From assembly GCA_021324795.1 (NCBI GenBank), contig JAJPIK010000087.1, positions 48,718 through 112,717 on the forward strand: 64,000 bases of DNA, given 5' to 3'. Both the position numbers and the translations under genes were made by a program. This DNA is from Chloroflexota bacterium (lineage in GTDB: Bacteria; Chloroflexota; UBA6077; FW602-bin22; CADDYW01). Below are positions 1 to 8,180 of the stretch, piece after piece. The notes beneath the pieces were generated by a model that saw nothing but the letters and a program-made list of their open reading frames with translations, searched no databases and was not told where the DNA came from. Positions within the stretch are counted from its first letter, which is position 1, and every line of letters begins with the position of its first letter.

Positions 1-1365
1 GATCGGCCGCACCGCGTCGGGCCCAAGGACGTAGAAGTGGTTCCCTAGCCCCACCGCCATGCTATCCGTTTGTACCCCACGGTTGAGAGTCTGGTAGCCG
101 ATATTGGCGAGCGCTGCCGTCGCCTGCTGATCGAGAAGTTGGGCGAAGTGGAGACTACGCTCGGAAAACGGACGGTCCGCGTCGTAATAGACGGTCGTCC
201 CCCGAACCGATGGATCGTCGTAGCCATTGAAGTGGATCGAAAGGAAAAGGGTCGCGTGGGCATTGTTCGCGATGTCCACCCGCGCTTGGAGGTCGTCGGC
301 GAGAGGGTCGCTGAGATTCCGGTCTACCCAGGAATCGGTGGTTCGTGTCTGAACGACGGTGTATCCCGCTTGGCGGAGAAGCATCGCGGTTTGATTCGCC
401 ACGGCGAGATTGAGATCTTTTTCCTTCAGGACCGTTCCGTCTGAGAATGTATAAGAAGCGCCGATCTCGGCCCCGCCGTGTCCGGGATCCAGGACGATGA
501 TCGGCGCCTCGGACTCGAAGGCGCGCGTCAGGTCAGTATTGGGCAGCGCATTGGGGCGAGCGACCCATTGGGGCTTTTGCGGATCGTATTGGCCGAAATA
601 GGGACTTGTCCGCGCTTGCGCCAAGAGATCGGGAGGAAGGTTTTCCCCCATTAAAACGTCTTTAAAGTAGTCGGCCAGCAGAATTCCTTGCGTTGTGTGA
701 GTCGTTGCATCGTAGTGCAAGATCCCGCGTTGGAAACGCTGATACACGAATTTCTTATTGTGGGGATCGTAGGTCGGCGGACTCGTGGGAACGCCCCAGA
801 CTTCGAGGTCGAAACCGGCCAGTAAGGCGAGATTTTTCTGCCCGGACGGAAGGGCGACTTGCGCCGGCACGGTGTTGAGAAAGCTCTGGTGGAACGCGAC
901 CGGAATCCCATTCCAGGAGTCGGGGGCCACCCGACTGATCCAGTGGAAGACTGCCTCGCTATAGTCGGGAGAATCGACCGGTGGAGCTGTCTGAATCAGC
1001 GCGATGTCCACGCCGGGGAAAATCGCCCCGTTGACCTGGGTATAGGGAAACAAGCCTGGATCGAGCAGATTGAGGAGCTGAACGTGGCCATCCGGGTACC
1101 GTTGCATGACCGCGCGTTGAAAGATCTGGACTGGAAAACCAAGGAAAGTGAACTCCCGGGAAACCGGATAGCCGAACGTCCGTACGCCACCCCGTTTGTT
1201 GAAATAGTCTAAGAAATGGGGATCCTGAATGGCGAAACCGGTCTGCGGAAAGAAGTTCGTGGAAGCTGCCTGGACCGAGACTGGTCGGGGAAGCAACCCG
1301 ACCAGCAAGGCAACTGCGATAATAATAAGCGTCGAAGCCTGCCGATGCACGACACACCACTCCAT
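1..1365 (-). CDS. N-acetylmuramoyl-L-alanine amidase, secreted (partial)
   Basis: Zinc peptidoglycan amidase (Amidase_3 family) that would cleave the MurNAc-L-Ala bond outside the membrane. The frame is open from ATG 1365 to the left edge (455 codons), so the C-terminus is missing. Residues about 8-34 form a signal peptide. Residues about 35-260 include the aromatic, GGxxxFGYP-type module that I associate with chloroflexotal surface proteins. The catalytic domain starts at DPGHGG (D293, H296), with a Glu ligand at E315 (EKDLNL) and His at H378 (SIHFN). The last catalytic Glu lies beyond the edge. The protein ends in the window at the VLGPDAVRPI segment. A GTG at 1350 is an alternative start. 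The family call is firm; the function of the N-terminal module is inference. Confidence 0.88.
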   Translation of the reverse strand, partial: MEWCVVHRQASTLIIIAVALLVGLLPRPVSVQAASTNFFPQTGFAIQDPHFLDYFNKRGGVRTFGYPVSREFTFLGFPVQIFQRAVMQRYPDGHVQLLNLLDPGLFPYTQVNGAIFPGVDIALIQTAPPVDSPDYSEAVFHWISRVAPDSWNGIPVAFHQSFLNTVPAQVALPSGQKNLALLAGFDLEVWGVPTSPPTYDPHNKKFVYQRFQRGILHYDATTHTTQGILLADYFKDVLMGENLPPDLLAQARTSPYFGQYDPQKPQWVARPNALPNTDLTRAFESEAPIIVLDPGHGGAEIGASYTFSDGTVLKEKDLNLAVANQTAMLLRQAGYTVVQTRTTDSWVDRNLSDPLADDLQARVDIANNAHATLFLSIHFNGYDDPSVRGTTVYYDADRPFSERSLHFAQLLDQQATAALANIGYQTLNRGVQTDSMAVGLGNHFYVLGPDAVRPI

Positions 1366-1514
1366 GGCATAGAGGGAGTCTCGACCATCCGATGACCTCG
1401 TACCAGCCCGAGGTGTACGCCGAAGTGATCAGCGCGGACCGGTCGGTAACTCGACTTTACACCAGCCATAGAGCCGAGGACTAGGGCTTTTCATGGGATT
1501 CTAACCCGGTAAGG

Positions 1515-1546
1515 CGTCATTCCCCCAGGAGCGCGGGGGAATGACG
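1515..1546. terminator. Hairpin downstream of the CopC operon
   Basis: A perfect 12-bp stem (CGTCATTCCCCC pairing with GGGGGAATGACG) with an 8-nt loop lies 25 bases beyond the minus-strand CopC stop at 1571. It suits a terminator or 3'-end stabiliser for that operon. There is no clear T-run on either side. Confidence 0.55.
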
Positions 1547-1570
1547 TGTCGGTATGTCGTCGCGGTCGGA

Positions 1571-2641
1571 TTAGTGCTGGCGGAGTGCGACGATTCCTCC
1601 TGTCGCCAGAACCAGGACAACGACTATTCCAAGGATGAGCTTGCCGTCGACAATTGAAGCCGCGGGAGTGGCCGGTGGAACGATGGTTGGCGTTGCTCCC
1701 ATGGTTACAGTCGGTTGAATAATAGTTGGCGATGCCGGCGCCAGGGCCGACGGTCGGGTGGACGGGGCGAGAGTGGTCGAGGTGAGCATCGCGGCCGGGG
1801 AGGTCGAGGTTGGCGACGGAACGGATCTGGTAGAAGCGAGGCTTAGTAGGGCCGGCTGGGTAGGTGCCGCGGTTGGGCCAGCAGCGGTGGTAGTTGACAC
1901 CGGCGCTGCGCTCAGGGAGATGTGCGTCGTCGTTGATACGTCGTCGAGACCGGCCCGGCGGACGATCACTTCGAATTGCCAAGACCCGATCAAGCCGAGG
2001 GTAAAAGAGGGCGTTCTCGCATTGCTGCCCTTCGCGGGTGCCACGATCTCGTCCTCTCCTAGTTTGAGGCCGACTGGCTGATAGCGGAAGATCACGCGCT
2101 GCAGGTTGGTGAGCGCATTCCCCTTCGCGTCGGTCACGGCGGCGTCGATCGTCGTCGGGCCGACGTCGCCACGCCCGAATCGCAGCTTGACGGTCGTGTC
2201 GCCCACCTTCAAAGGTGGAAGGTCTGGGGCCGGCTTGGCGGGCGGAATTGGACCGACTGTGAAGGCGTAGAACTGGCTCAGGGTGTGACCATCCTCGGCG
2301 GAGACCGAGGTCCAGGCCACCGTGTAGACGTCTGGGACGAGAGGAGGCAAGGTGGTTTGCAGCGTTGGATCCTTGCCGGGAACCTGGTGGGGGGCTAGGC
2401 CTTCGACGGCCGAGTGGTCGGATCGATAAAGCAGGATCTGGTTGCCGGAATCTGCTAGCGGCGAGTCGAACTTCAGGGTCAGATCTGGCGGGGATACCGC
2501 CAGATCTGACTCCGCCGCCGGGGTAGAGGTGATCACGTGGGCGTGCGCGCCGACCGTCTGAATCGCCGCGGCCACTGCGGCCAGCCCAACGATCAGCACA
2601 CCGAGCCGTCGCTCGCAGTCCCCAACGCGGAGTGAACGCAT
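1571..2641 (-). CDS. CopC-domain copper-binding protein with C-terminal membrane anchor
   Basis: Secreted copper-resistance (CopC) domain protein, 356 aa. The signal peptide ends near AHA, placing a His at the mature N-terminus, as expected for the CopC copper site. The domain (about 34-130) keeps the SAEDGH motif, whose Asp and His complete that site. A second beta-type segment follows (about 140-235), then a Ser/Thr/Pro/Ala-rich linker (about 235-320) and one transmembrane helix near 333-352 with a short basic tail. It is therefore probably anchored outside the membrane. It starts 1 nt after the stop of the upstream CopC gene, so the two are coupled. Copper binding is inferred from the motif; uptake, storage or periplasmic delivery cannot be told apart here. 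Confidence 0.85.
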   Translation of the reverse strand: MRSLRVGDCERRLGVLIVGLAAVAAAIQTVGAHAHVITSTPAAESDLAVSPPDLTLKFDSPLADSGNQILLYRSDHSAVEGLAPHQVPGKDPTLQTTLPPLVPDVYTVAWTSVSAEDGHTLSQFYAFTVGPIPPAKPAPDLPPLKVGDTTVKLRFGRGDVGPTTIDAAVTDAKGNALTNLQRVIFRYQPVGLKLGEDEIVAPAKGSNARTPSFTLGLIGSWQFEVIVRRAGLDDVSTTTHISLSAAPVSTTTAAGPTAAPTQPALLSLASTRSVPSPTSTSPAAMLTSTTLAPSTRPSALAPASPTIIQPTVTMGATPTIVPPATPAASIVDGKLILGIVVVLVLATGGIVALRQH

Positions 2642-2642
2642 C

Positions 2643-3161
2643 TTAGTGCCCGTGACGGCGAAGCGCCACGCCCGCGTTCAGGACCGCGATGCCACCGGCA
2701 ATCGGTAATGCCAGAGGTAGCCCACCAGTTTTCGGCAACGTGGCGGTTGCTGTTGAGGCTGCTGCGCTGGCGGCGGAAGCGACGGTAAAGCTAAACGACC
2801 CAGTCGCCGTGTCGCCATCATCCGCCGATACCGTCGTCCAATTCACGGTGTACGTACCGGGGCCCAGGCCCGACTTGAGAGATACCAGCATGGTCTGGCG
2901 ACTCGGATCGTTTAGGTCGACATGGCCATCACCCCTGTCGGCGCGTGCGCCGTTCGGGCCGGTAACGGTGATCGAGCTTCCTTGGGGATTTATCCCTTCG
3001 CTGTAAGTGCCCTTGACCTGACTGGGAACGCTTGCTACGGTCGACTTGGGAGCCGGAATCGAGCTGACAAATTCGGCGTGGGCAAGTGCCACCGAGACGA
3101 AGGCGACGACAAGCACGACTGTCGTCACGCTCGCCATCAGCAGACGTCGTGATAACATCAT
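2643..3161 (-). CDS. CopC-domain protein with LPxTG-type sorting tail
   Basis: Small secreted CopC-family protein, 172 aa. Signal peptide residues 1-27 end in ALA before His-Ala-Glu, so a His would lead the mature protein. The beta-sandwich covers about 28-125. At the usual DGH copper motif this copy reads SADDGD, so the ligand His is replaced by Asp. The C-terminus has an Ala/Thr-rich stretch, LPKTGG, a hydrophobic segment and RRHGH, the layout of a sortase signal. ATG 3161 has AAAGGAG upstream; an adjacent ATG at 3158 is possible. It sits between a membrane protein gene (21 nt upstream) and a second CopC gene (1 nt downstream). No sortase is visible in the window. Confidence 0.84.
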   Translation of the reverse strand: MMLSRRLLMASVTTVVLVVAFVSVALAHAEFVSSIPAPKSTVASVPSQVKGTYSEGINPQGSSITVTGPNGARADRGDGHVDLNDPSRQTMLVSLKSGLGPGTYTVNWTTVSADDGDTATGSFSFTVASAASAAASTATATLPKTGGLPLALPIAGGIAVLNAGVALRRHGH

Positions 3162-3182
3162 TAAATCAATCTCCTTTATGTT

Positions 3183-3686
3183 TTAGGCATGGATGAGGAG
3201 GAGTTCGGCGAAGCGGGGAGGTGGGGGGATTGGCCCATCGGCAGTCTGAGGGGTGCTTCGAGAGATAGTGAGATTAATCTGAAAGCTAACCGCCAATGGG
3301 TAGATCGCCGCGAGTAAAGCCACGATCAAATCAAAAGCAATCAGCGAGAGTATGATTGTCGAAGCGCCCTCGTAGACTGATAGGACCCGGCCCTCGGCAA
3401 GACTTCCTGTGGCAAAATTAGACGAGTGTAAGGGGGTGGTTTCCTGGAGTTGGCCGTCGTTTGGGTCAGTTCTGAGCGAGCCAAAGAAAGTAACCAGAGG
3501 ATTCGGATGCTCGTGGTGCTGCCAATGTGGAGGAGGTGGACCGCCGATGAATAGGTGGGCATGGGGAAGGATCTCGCCGTAGAGGGCCGGGCAGATGCCG
3601 CCGGCCGCTACCAACGCGATGAGGGCCAAGACCATCGCCGTTCTGGCACGATAACCCGCCTTTTTGACTAGGCGGAGCAACGTCAT
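3183..3686 (-). CDS. Membrane protein of unknown function, first gene of the CopC operon
   Basis: Protein of 167 aa that I do not recognise. It has a basic N-terminus, one hydrophobic helix (about 17-37), an external His/Pro-rich loop (ILPHAHLF, PPPPHWQHHEHPNP) and a second hydrophobic segment near 110-140. ATG 3686 is preferred; GTG 3704 would add six residues. The gene lies 21 nt upstream of two CopC-domain genes on the same strand. Its His-rich loop could therefore contribute to metal binding, but that is inferred from context alone. A rhodopsin-like or CopD-like assignment was considered, but too few helices are present. Confidence 0.6.
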   Translation of the reverse strand: MTLLRLVKKAGYRARTAMVLALIALVAAGGICPALYGEILPHAHLFIGGPPPPHWQHHEHPNPLVTFFGSLRTDPNDGQLQETTPLHSSNFATGSLAEGRVLSVYEGASTIILSLIAFDLIVALLAAIYPLAVSFQINLTISRSTPQTADGPIPPPPRFAELLLIHA

Positions 3687-3883
3687 GTCGGGTACCTTAC
3701 CCACCTCGTTAGCAGGAAATTCCCCAGATTATGTACAAGGCCACTGAACAGCACCTGAACAGCCACCGCCCGGTCCTGAATAAGCCCTCACAAGCCCTTT
3801 TATAGTATACCCCCTTACGATTCATGGCCTGTCGGGTAATACCCCTAACTGAGTCAGGCGATCCCGCCTTCGCTGGTCCTCTC

Positions 3884-3990
3884 TCAGAGGACGGTGGCTT
3901 TGTTAGTTTGGAGGTCGACGAGGTAGAGGGCAAGCTCGCCGGCGATAGCGAACCACTTGCCGTCGGGCGACCAGGCCGAGGTCGGGGCAC
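3884..3990 (-). pseudogene. 3' stub of a beta-propeller (TolB/WD40-like) gene
   Basis: The minus strand reads a blade-like segment (SAWSPDGKWFAIAGE, then LALYLVDLQTNKATVL) ending in TGA at 3884-3886. SPDGxxxA followed by a hydrophobic strand and a short polar tail is the signature of a propeller blade. Only about 35 residues survive before the sequence passes into a plus-strand transposase remnant, so this is the C-terminal end of a gene that was cut away. The right boundary is approximate. Confidence 0.5.
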
Positions 3991-4375
3991 TTCGCCCTGA
4001 ATGCCTCGGATCTGGAGACGACGGCTCGATATGTCAGAGCGGGGGCACTGAAGAAGACCGAGAAGAAGGTAACGAAGGACAAGACGGTCGTCGAGAGCGA
4101 GCGGTGGGGCCACGGTTTCCAGGTCTTTGTGGCCGACGAAGTCCGCTTGCGGCTGGTGGTGGGGGCCAAGGTGGTCCCGATCCGGGAGTGGGAGACCAAG
4201 CACACGCTCGCCCTGGTGCGCCAGACCATCGAGAACCTGGAGCCCGGGGTGATCAAGGTCCTCCTGATGGATCGTGGCTTTCTCGACGGAGCGGACCTAT
4301 GGGTGCTCAAGCCCCAATGGGAGATCGACTTCGTCGTGCCGGCGAAAGAGAAGATGGGGTGCTCAGGTGCTCATC
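3990..4375 (+). pseudogene. Transposase fragment (DDE type)
   Basis: A plus-strand frame reads through KKTEKKVTKDKTVVESERWG, HGFQVFVADE and VLLMDRGFLDGADLWVLKPQ to FVVPAKEKM. This resembles the central part of a DDE (IS4-like) transposase, where MDRGF carries a catalytic Asp. There is no proper start, and homology seems to stop near 4360, where the frame continues into unrelated sequence. No terminal inverted repeats are visible. I read it as an old insertion remnant beside a truncated propeller gene. The family assignment is tentative and both boundaries are approximate. Confidence 0.55.
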
Positions 4376-4381
4376 GCGCGG

Positions 4382-4410
4382 TTGACGCTCATAGGGGCCT
4401 ATGCTATCAT
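4382..4410 (+). promoter_or_regulatory. Sigma70-type promoter for the enolase-superfamily gene
   Basis: TTGACG (4382-4387) and TATCAT (4405-4410) are separated by 17 bases, about 100 bases upstream of the GTG start at 4514. The match is close to consensus. It lies just inside the end of the transposase remnant, so the insertion may have supplied it. Confidence 0.5.
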
Positions 4411-4513
4411 CGCCCACGCCTGACCGTGCGAGACGCAAGACGCCTATTTTCCGACTCCCCCTTGGGACGGGTTGCTGACCATCTCTATCCGACTCCTAAC
4501 GTGGAGGGACACC

Positions 4514-5677
4514 GTGAAAATCACTGACGTACGTACCATCTTGCTTACCGCGCCGATTCCGCCAGAGCGGCGCTGGCGGAGCGATTTGGGGACGAATACG
4601 AAGTTCAACCTGGCGATCGTCGTCGTCGAGACCGACGAAGGGATCATCGGCTACGGCGAGGCGAAGGGTGAGGCGCTGGCGATGAAGACGATCGTCGAGC
4701 ATCGCTTGAAGCCTGCGCTGGTCGGCGAGGATCCCACCCGGGTCGAGTATCTTTGGGAAAAGCTATACAGTGGCTCGCGCCTTGGTCTGGCTTTGAAATA
4801 TGGCCGGCCTTACCACGGCCACAACCTCCGCGGCGAGGTGCTCTGCGCGATTAGCGGAGTCGACGTTGCACTCTGGGACATTTTCGGTAAATCGCTCGGC
4901 GTGCCGATCTACAAGCTGCTGGGTGGTGGGATCCGATCACGGGTCCGCGCTTATGGCAGCGGAGGTTGGGCTCCTCCGGGGAAGGCCGGGGCCGAGCTGG
5001 CCGGCTACGCCGAGAAGGGCTTCACTGCGGTAAAGATGCGTGTCGGCGGACTAGACGACGAGGACTTTCCGAATCGCTCGATCGCGCGACTGCGCGAGGT
5101 GCGCGAGACACTTGGGCCGAAGATCGACATCATGATGGATGCACACGGTGCACTGACGGTGATTCAGGCAACCCAATTGGCGCGTGCAGCAGAGGAGTTC
5201 CGGATTAGCTGGTTCGAGGAACCGGTGATTGCTGCCGACGACCTGCGCGGGATGGTCGAGGTTCGCCAGCGGACGACGATCCCGATCGCCACCGGCGAGA
5301 ACCAGCAAACCCGCTTCGAGTTCCAGGAGATCCTCGACGCGCGAGCTGCCGACGTACTCCAGCCGGACATCGCGATTGCCGGTGGTATTACCGAGACCCG
5401 GCGGATCGCTGACCTGGCCTACGCCCGAGGTATCGTTGTCGCACCTCATAACTGGGGCTCGGCCATTCTCTGGGCAGCATCGGTTCAATTCGCGGCCGCG
5501 ACCGCGAACTGCATCATCCTCGAGTTCTGCCAGGCTTACAACCCACTCCTCTATGACTTGGTCACCACGCCAATCGCCGTGGCGAAAGATGGCTACGTCG
5601 ACGTCCCGACCGGTCCCGGCCTCGGTATCGAGCTGCAGCCGGATCTGGAGAAGAAGTATCCGTTCGAAGGGGACTAG
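4514..5677 (+). CDS. Mandelate racemase / muconate lactonizing enzyme family protein
   Basis: Enolase-superfamily sugar-acid dehydratase or racemase, 387 aa, full length. Start GTG 4514 follows GGAGGGAC. The capping domain is about 1-125 and the barrel about 135-370. Motifs: K174-M-R176 on the second barrel strand, metal ligands D209 (MMDAHG), E235 (WFEEP) and E262 (ATGENQ), and a D285/H312 pair (QPDIA, PHNWG). The 27-residue Asp-His spacing equals that of mandelate racemase, so it belongs to the subgroup with a His-Asp dyad. K-x-R replaces the classic K-x-K. A dehydratase acting on an aldonic or uronic acid is more likely than mandelate racemization, but the substrate cannot be read from sequence. 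Confidence 0.85.
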   Translation: MKITDVRTILLTAPIPPERRWRSDLGTNTKFNLAIVVVETDEGIIGYGEAKGEALAMKTIVEHRLKPALVGEDPTRVEYLWEKLYSGSRLGLALKYGRPYHGHNLRGEVLCAISGVDVALWDIFGKSLGVPIYKLLGGGIRSRVRAYGSGGWAPPGKAGAELAGYAEKGFTAVKMRVGGLDDEDFPNRSIARLREVRETLGPKIDIMMDAHGALTVIQATQLARAAEEFRISWFEEPVIAADDLRGMVEVRQRTTIPIATGENQQTRFEFQEILDARAADVLQPDIAIAGGITETRRIADLAYARGIVVAPHNWGSAILWAASVQFAAATANCIILEFCQAYNPLLYDLVTTPIAVAKDGYVDVPTGPGLGIELQPDLEKKYPFEGD

Positions 5678-5730
5678 TGCTTGCTCTCTGGCTTAAATGG
5701 CACCAGGAGCAGGAATCAGCCAGATTCGGA

Positions 5731-5768
5731 AGGATCATGTGCTTTGGTTTGCACATTTGGTGGATCCT
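5731..5768. other. Bulged hairpin between dehydratase and patatin genes
   Basis: AGGATC and ATGTGC, contiguous on the left, pair with GCACAT and GATCCT on the right, with an 8-nt loop and a 6-nt bulge. It lies 54 bases after the dehydratase stop. It could be a weak terminator for that gene or a structured leader for the next; there is no T-run. Confidence 0.35.
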
Positions 5769-5799
5769 CTTGCGCCGGTAGTCGGCGAGTAAGATTCCC

Positions 5800-6990
5800 A
5801 TGGTAGCGATAAGCCTGCAATCTGCCTGGCTATCATTAGCGCGTGAAATTGACCACCGGTGCCGATTTGAAATCGGTCGAGAATGGCTTTATGATGAGAG
5901 TGGGCAAGCACGCTTGATCGGAGGCTGTGTGGAGGCGAATACGACCGTAGGGGAAGAGGGTGTGCCGCTTGCCCGACGCAAGTTGCTCGCGATCGACGGC
6001 GGTGGAATCCGGGGCATCATCCCGGCGACCGCGCTGGTCAAGCTCGAGCAGACCACCGGTCAGCTCACCCGTGATATCTTCGCGTTCGTTGCTGGTACCT
6101 CGACCGGAGCGATCATCGCAGCGGGGATCGCGGCCGGAGTCCCTGCCCAACGTATCCTCGACCTCTACGTCACTCGCTCCCCGGAGGTTCTCACCCAGCG
6201 GCCCTGGAATGTGCCCGAGCGTATTGTTACGGGCGCCATGTACTCGATTCAGAAGCTCCATGATCTCATCGGCGAGGAGGCCGGCGCGGCGCGGGATTGG
6301 ACGCTCAACGACGCGCCCGTCGACCTGCTGATCACGGCCAAGCGGGTCCCCGACGGCATGCCCTGGTACTTCGTCCGCGACAAGCCCGCCAACTCGCAGC
6401 GCACCGGTCATCTGCGCCTCGTTGACTGTGTGACCGCCTCGGCGGCTGCTCCGACCTACTTCCAGCCGTGGACGATCGTGGAGGATCCTGCCGTCTTGCG
6501 CGCCCATGGCTGGGACCCGGTTGGAACGTTGGTGGACGGCGGCGTGGGCGTAGCGGGGAATCCGGTCTACCAGGCGGTGGTGGAGGCTTTCTACTATACT
6601 GGCGAGTATCGTCCCGACGAGACGTTGGTCGTCTCCCTGGGAACCGGCCGCTTGGCACCAACCGAGCGCCCTACCTGGCTCTGGCCCTGGCTTAACTGGA
6701 TCGTGGGAGAGCTCCTGGCATCCCCGGGCGAGCAACAGACGGAAATCGTCCAGCGCCACTTTCCGGAACTCCCTTTCTATCGGCTGGACCCGGACTTGAA
6801 GGCGTTGGATCCCACGCTCACCCAACCGATTGGCCTGGACGACGTGGGCAGCGTCCCACGGCTGCAGGCTTACGGCAAGCAGTTTGCTGACTTGATCGAC
6901 TGGAACGCCATCCTGGCGGGTACCGACACGACCTTCCGGGTCACCCCTCAGACCACCCTCGCGCCGCAATATGAGCGTCCGCAAAGCTAA
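5800..6990 (+). CDS. Patatin-like phospholipase
   Basis: Serine lipid acyl hydrolase, 396 aa. The patatin core runs from about residue 60 to 255: oxyanion-hole GGGIRG at 67-72, nucleophile motif GTSTG with S101, and the catalytic Asp in DGG at D246, giving a complete Ser-Asp dyad. No signal peptide is evident, so it is probably cytoplasmic or membrane-peripheral. The start is uncertain: ATG 5800 has only a weak ribosome site, and the first 55-60 residues are not patatin-like, so GTG 5929 or 5959 may be the true start. It stands alone, with a 120-bp gap upstream. Membrane phospholipid is a likely substrate from the family, but this is not shown here. Confidence 0.85.
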   Translation: MVAISLQSAWLSLAREIDHRCRFEIGREWLYDESGQARLIGGCVEANTTVGEEGVPLARRKLLAIDGGGIRGIIPATALVKLEQTTGQLTRDIFAFVAGTSTGAIIAAGIAAGVPAQRILDLYVTRSPEVLTQRPWNVPERIVTGAMYSIQKLHDLIGEEAGAARDWTLNDAPVDLLITAKRVPDGMPWYFVRDKPANSQRTGHLRLVDCVTASAAAPTYFQPWTIVEDPAVLRAHGWDPVGTLVDGGVGVAGNPVYQAVVEAFYYTGEYRPDETLVVSLGTGRLAPTERPTWLWPWLNWIVGELLASPGEQQTEIVQRHFPELPFYRLDPDLKALDPTLTQPIGLDDVGSVPRLQAYGKQFADLIDWNAILAGTDTTFRVTPQTTLAPQYERPQS

Positions 6991-7089
6991 CCGCCGGGCA
7001 TTTCAGAGCTAACTCTAAAACACTCCCCTCCTTCAGATGCCCCGGCCGTCCTCGCCTTCGTCCGAGCCCACGCGCCGGACACGTTCGCG

Positions 7090-7315
7090 GGGATGCCGCT
7101 CTACTTCGGGCTGATCTTCTCGGGCGGCCTCGACCACGACCACGCCTGGCTCCGTTGCGACGTCGAGGATCGATTCACCGGTGCCTGGGGCCACGGTTTT
7201 GACCAGGGTCTCGGCCAGTCGGACCATCTGTGACGCTGCCCGCTCGGCGTACCTGGACACTCGTGCGCCCCACTCCGTGCGCACCCTCCTGAGTCTTGTC
7301 TCCTTGCCCAGGCAA
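7090..7315 (-). pseudogene. Remnant of a SAM-dependent methyltransferase
   Basis: A minus-strand segment reads RYAERAASQMVRLAETLVKT, then VAPGTGESILDVATEPGVVV. This resembles the start of a class I methyltransferase, where motif I would be VLDVACGPG. Here the motif is degraded to ILDVATEPG, and the sequence turns Arg/Glu-rich and unlike the family soon after. Nothing else is apparent in the 329-bp gap between the patatin and the permease gene. Assignment rests on one motif and its approach helix. Confidence 0.35.
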
Positions 7316-7319
7316 TAGA

Positions 7320-8159
7320 TTAACCTTTGACGGCGCCAAGCGTCATGCCACGCAGGATGTAGCGCTGCACGGCGAGCGCGAAGACGATCACTGGCAGGAG
7401 GATCAAGGTGCCCGCGGCCATGACTAGACCCCAATCAGTACCCTGGTCGGTTTCGAAGGTGAGTGGCATCTGGGCAAGGGTGTGCGTGTCGCGGCCGGCC
7501 AGAATGATCGAGAAGAGTAGCTCGTTCCAGCCCAAGAGAAACGCGAAGATCGAGGTGGCGGCGAGGCCGGGTAATGCCAGGGGGAGAACAATTCGGATGA
7601 GGACGATCAGACGGTTTGCGCCGTCGACCATGCCGGCCTCTTCCAGTTCGACGGGGATCTCTTTGAAGAAACCAATCATCAGCCAGATCACGAAAGGGAG
7701 AGAGAAGGTCGTATAGGCGAGAATCAGACCAGTGTAGGTGTTGAGCAAGCCGAACGTTCGTAACAACAGGTAGTAAGGAATGACCAGCACGAAGCGCGGG
7801 AGCATGCGCAATATAAGATAGAAAAGCGGTAAGGTATCGGATCCCGGATAGCGAAAGCGGGCAAAACTATAGGCCGCCAGACTGCCAAAGAGCAAGGCGA
7901 TGATCGTCGTGAAAATCGAGACAATCAACGTATTCGAAAGATAGTGAGTAAAAGAGGTTGTCGCCAACAAGTTGGCGAAGTTCTTCAGAGTAGGCGGGAA
8001 GATGAACACCGGTGGGACCGAATGATCAAGCTCACTCGGCATGAACGCCGTCGAGGCCATCCAGTAGAGCGGACCTAGCGACCAGACCATCGCCAGGAGA
8101 ATCAACACCGTGCGAATTAGGCTACTGATGGACCAGCGCTTTGTCTGACGTCGCTTCAT
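7320..8159 (-). CDS. Carbohydrate ABC transporter permease (MalG type), system A
   Basis: Inner-membrane subunit of a sugar importer, 279 aa with about six helices. The cytoplasmic EAA loop (EEAGMVDGANRL followed by LPLALPG, roughly 180-205), where the ATPase docks, is intact. The C-terminus (QRYILRGMTLGAVKG) matches the MalG-type CUT1 tail. It is the last gene of the minus-strand operon: binding protein 9196-10683, permease 8181-9110, then this gene 21 nt further on. No ATPase gene is present in the operon. A glycoside or oligosaccharide substrate is likely for the family but unspecified. Confidence 0.9.
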   Translation of the reverse strand: MKRRQTKRWSISSLIRTVLILLAMVWSLGPLYWMASTAFMPSELDHSVPPVFIFPPTLKNFANLLATTSFTHYLSNTLIVSIFTTIIALLFGSLAAYSFARFRYPGSDTLPLFYLILRMLPRFVLVIPYYLLLRTFGLLNTYTGLILAYTTFSLPFVIWLMIGFFKEIPVELEEAGMVDGANRLIVLIRIVLPLALPGLAATSIFAFLLGWNELLFSIILAGRDTHTLAQMPLTFETDQGTDWGLVMAAGTLILLPVIVFALAVQRYILRGMTLGAVKG

Positions 8160-8180
8160 GAGAATCGTCGCTCCGCCGAA

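Noticed and set aside
70..444. Plus-strand ORF of 124 codons opposite the amidase
   Set aside because: The minus strand reads a clear amidase catalytic domain with DPGHGG and SIHFN in the same place, so this is a shadow.
5836..6984. Minus-strand ORF of 382 codons covering the patatin gene
   Set aside because: The plus strand has the complete patatin motifs GGGIRG, GTSTG and DGG; the opposite frame is open only because of GC-rich codon bias.
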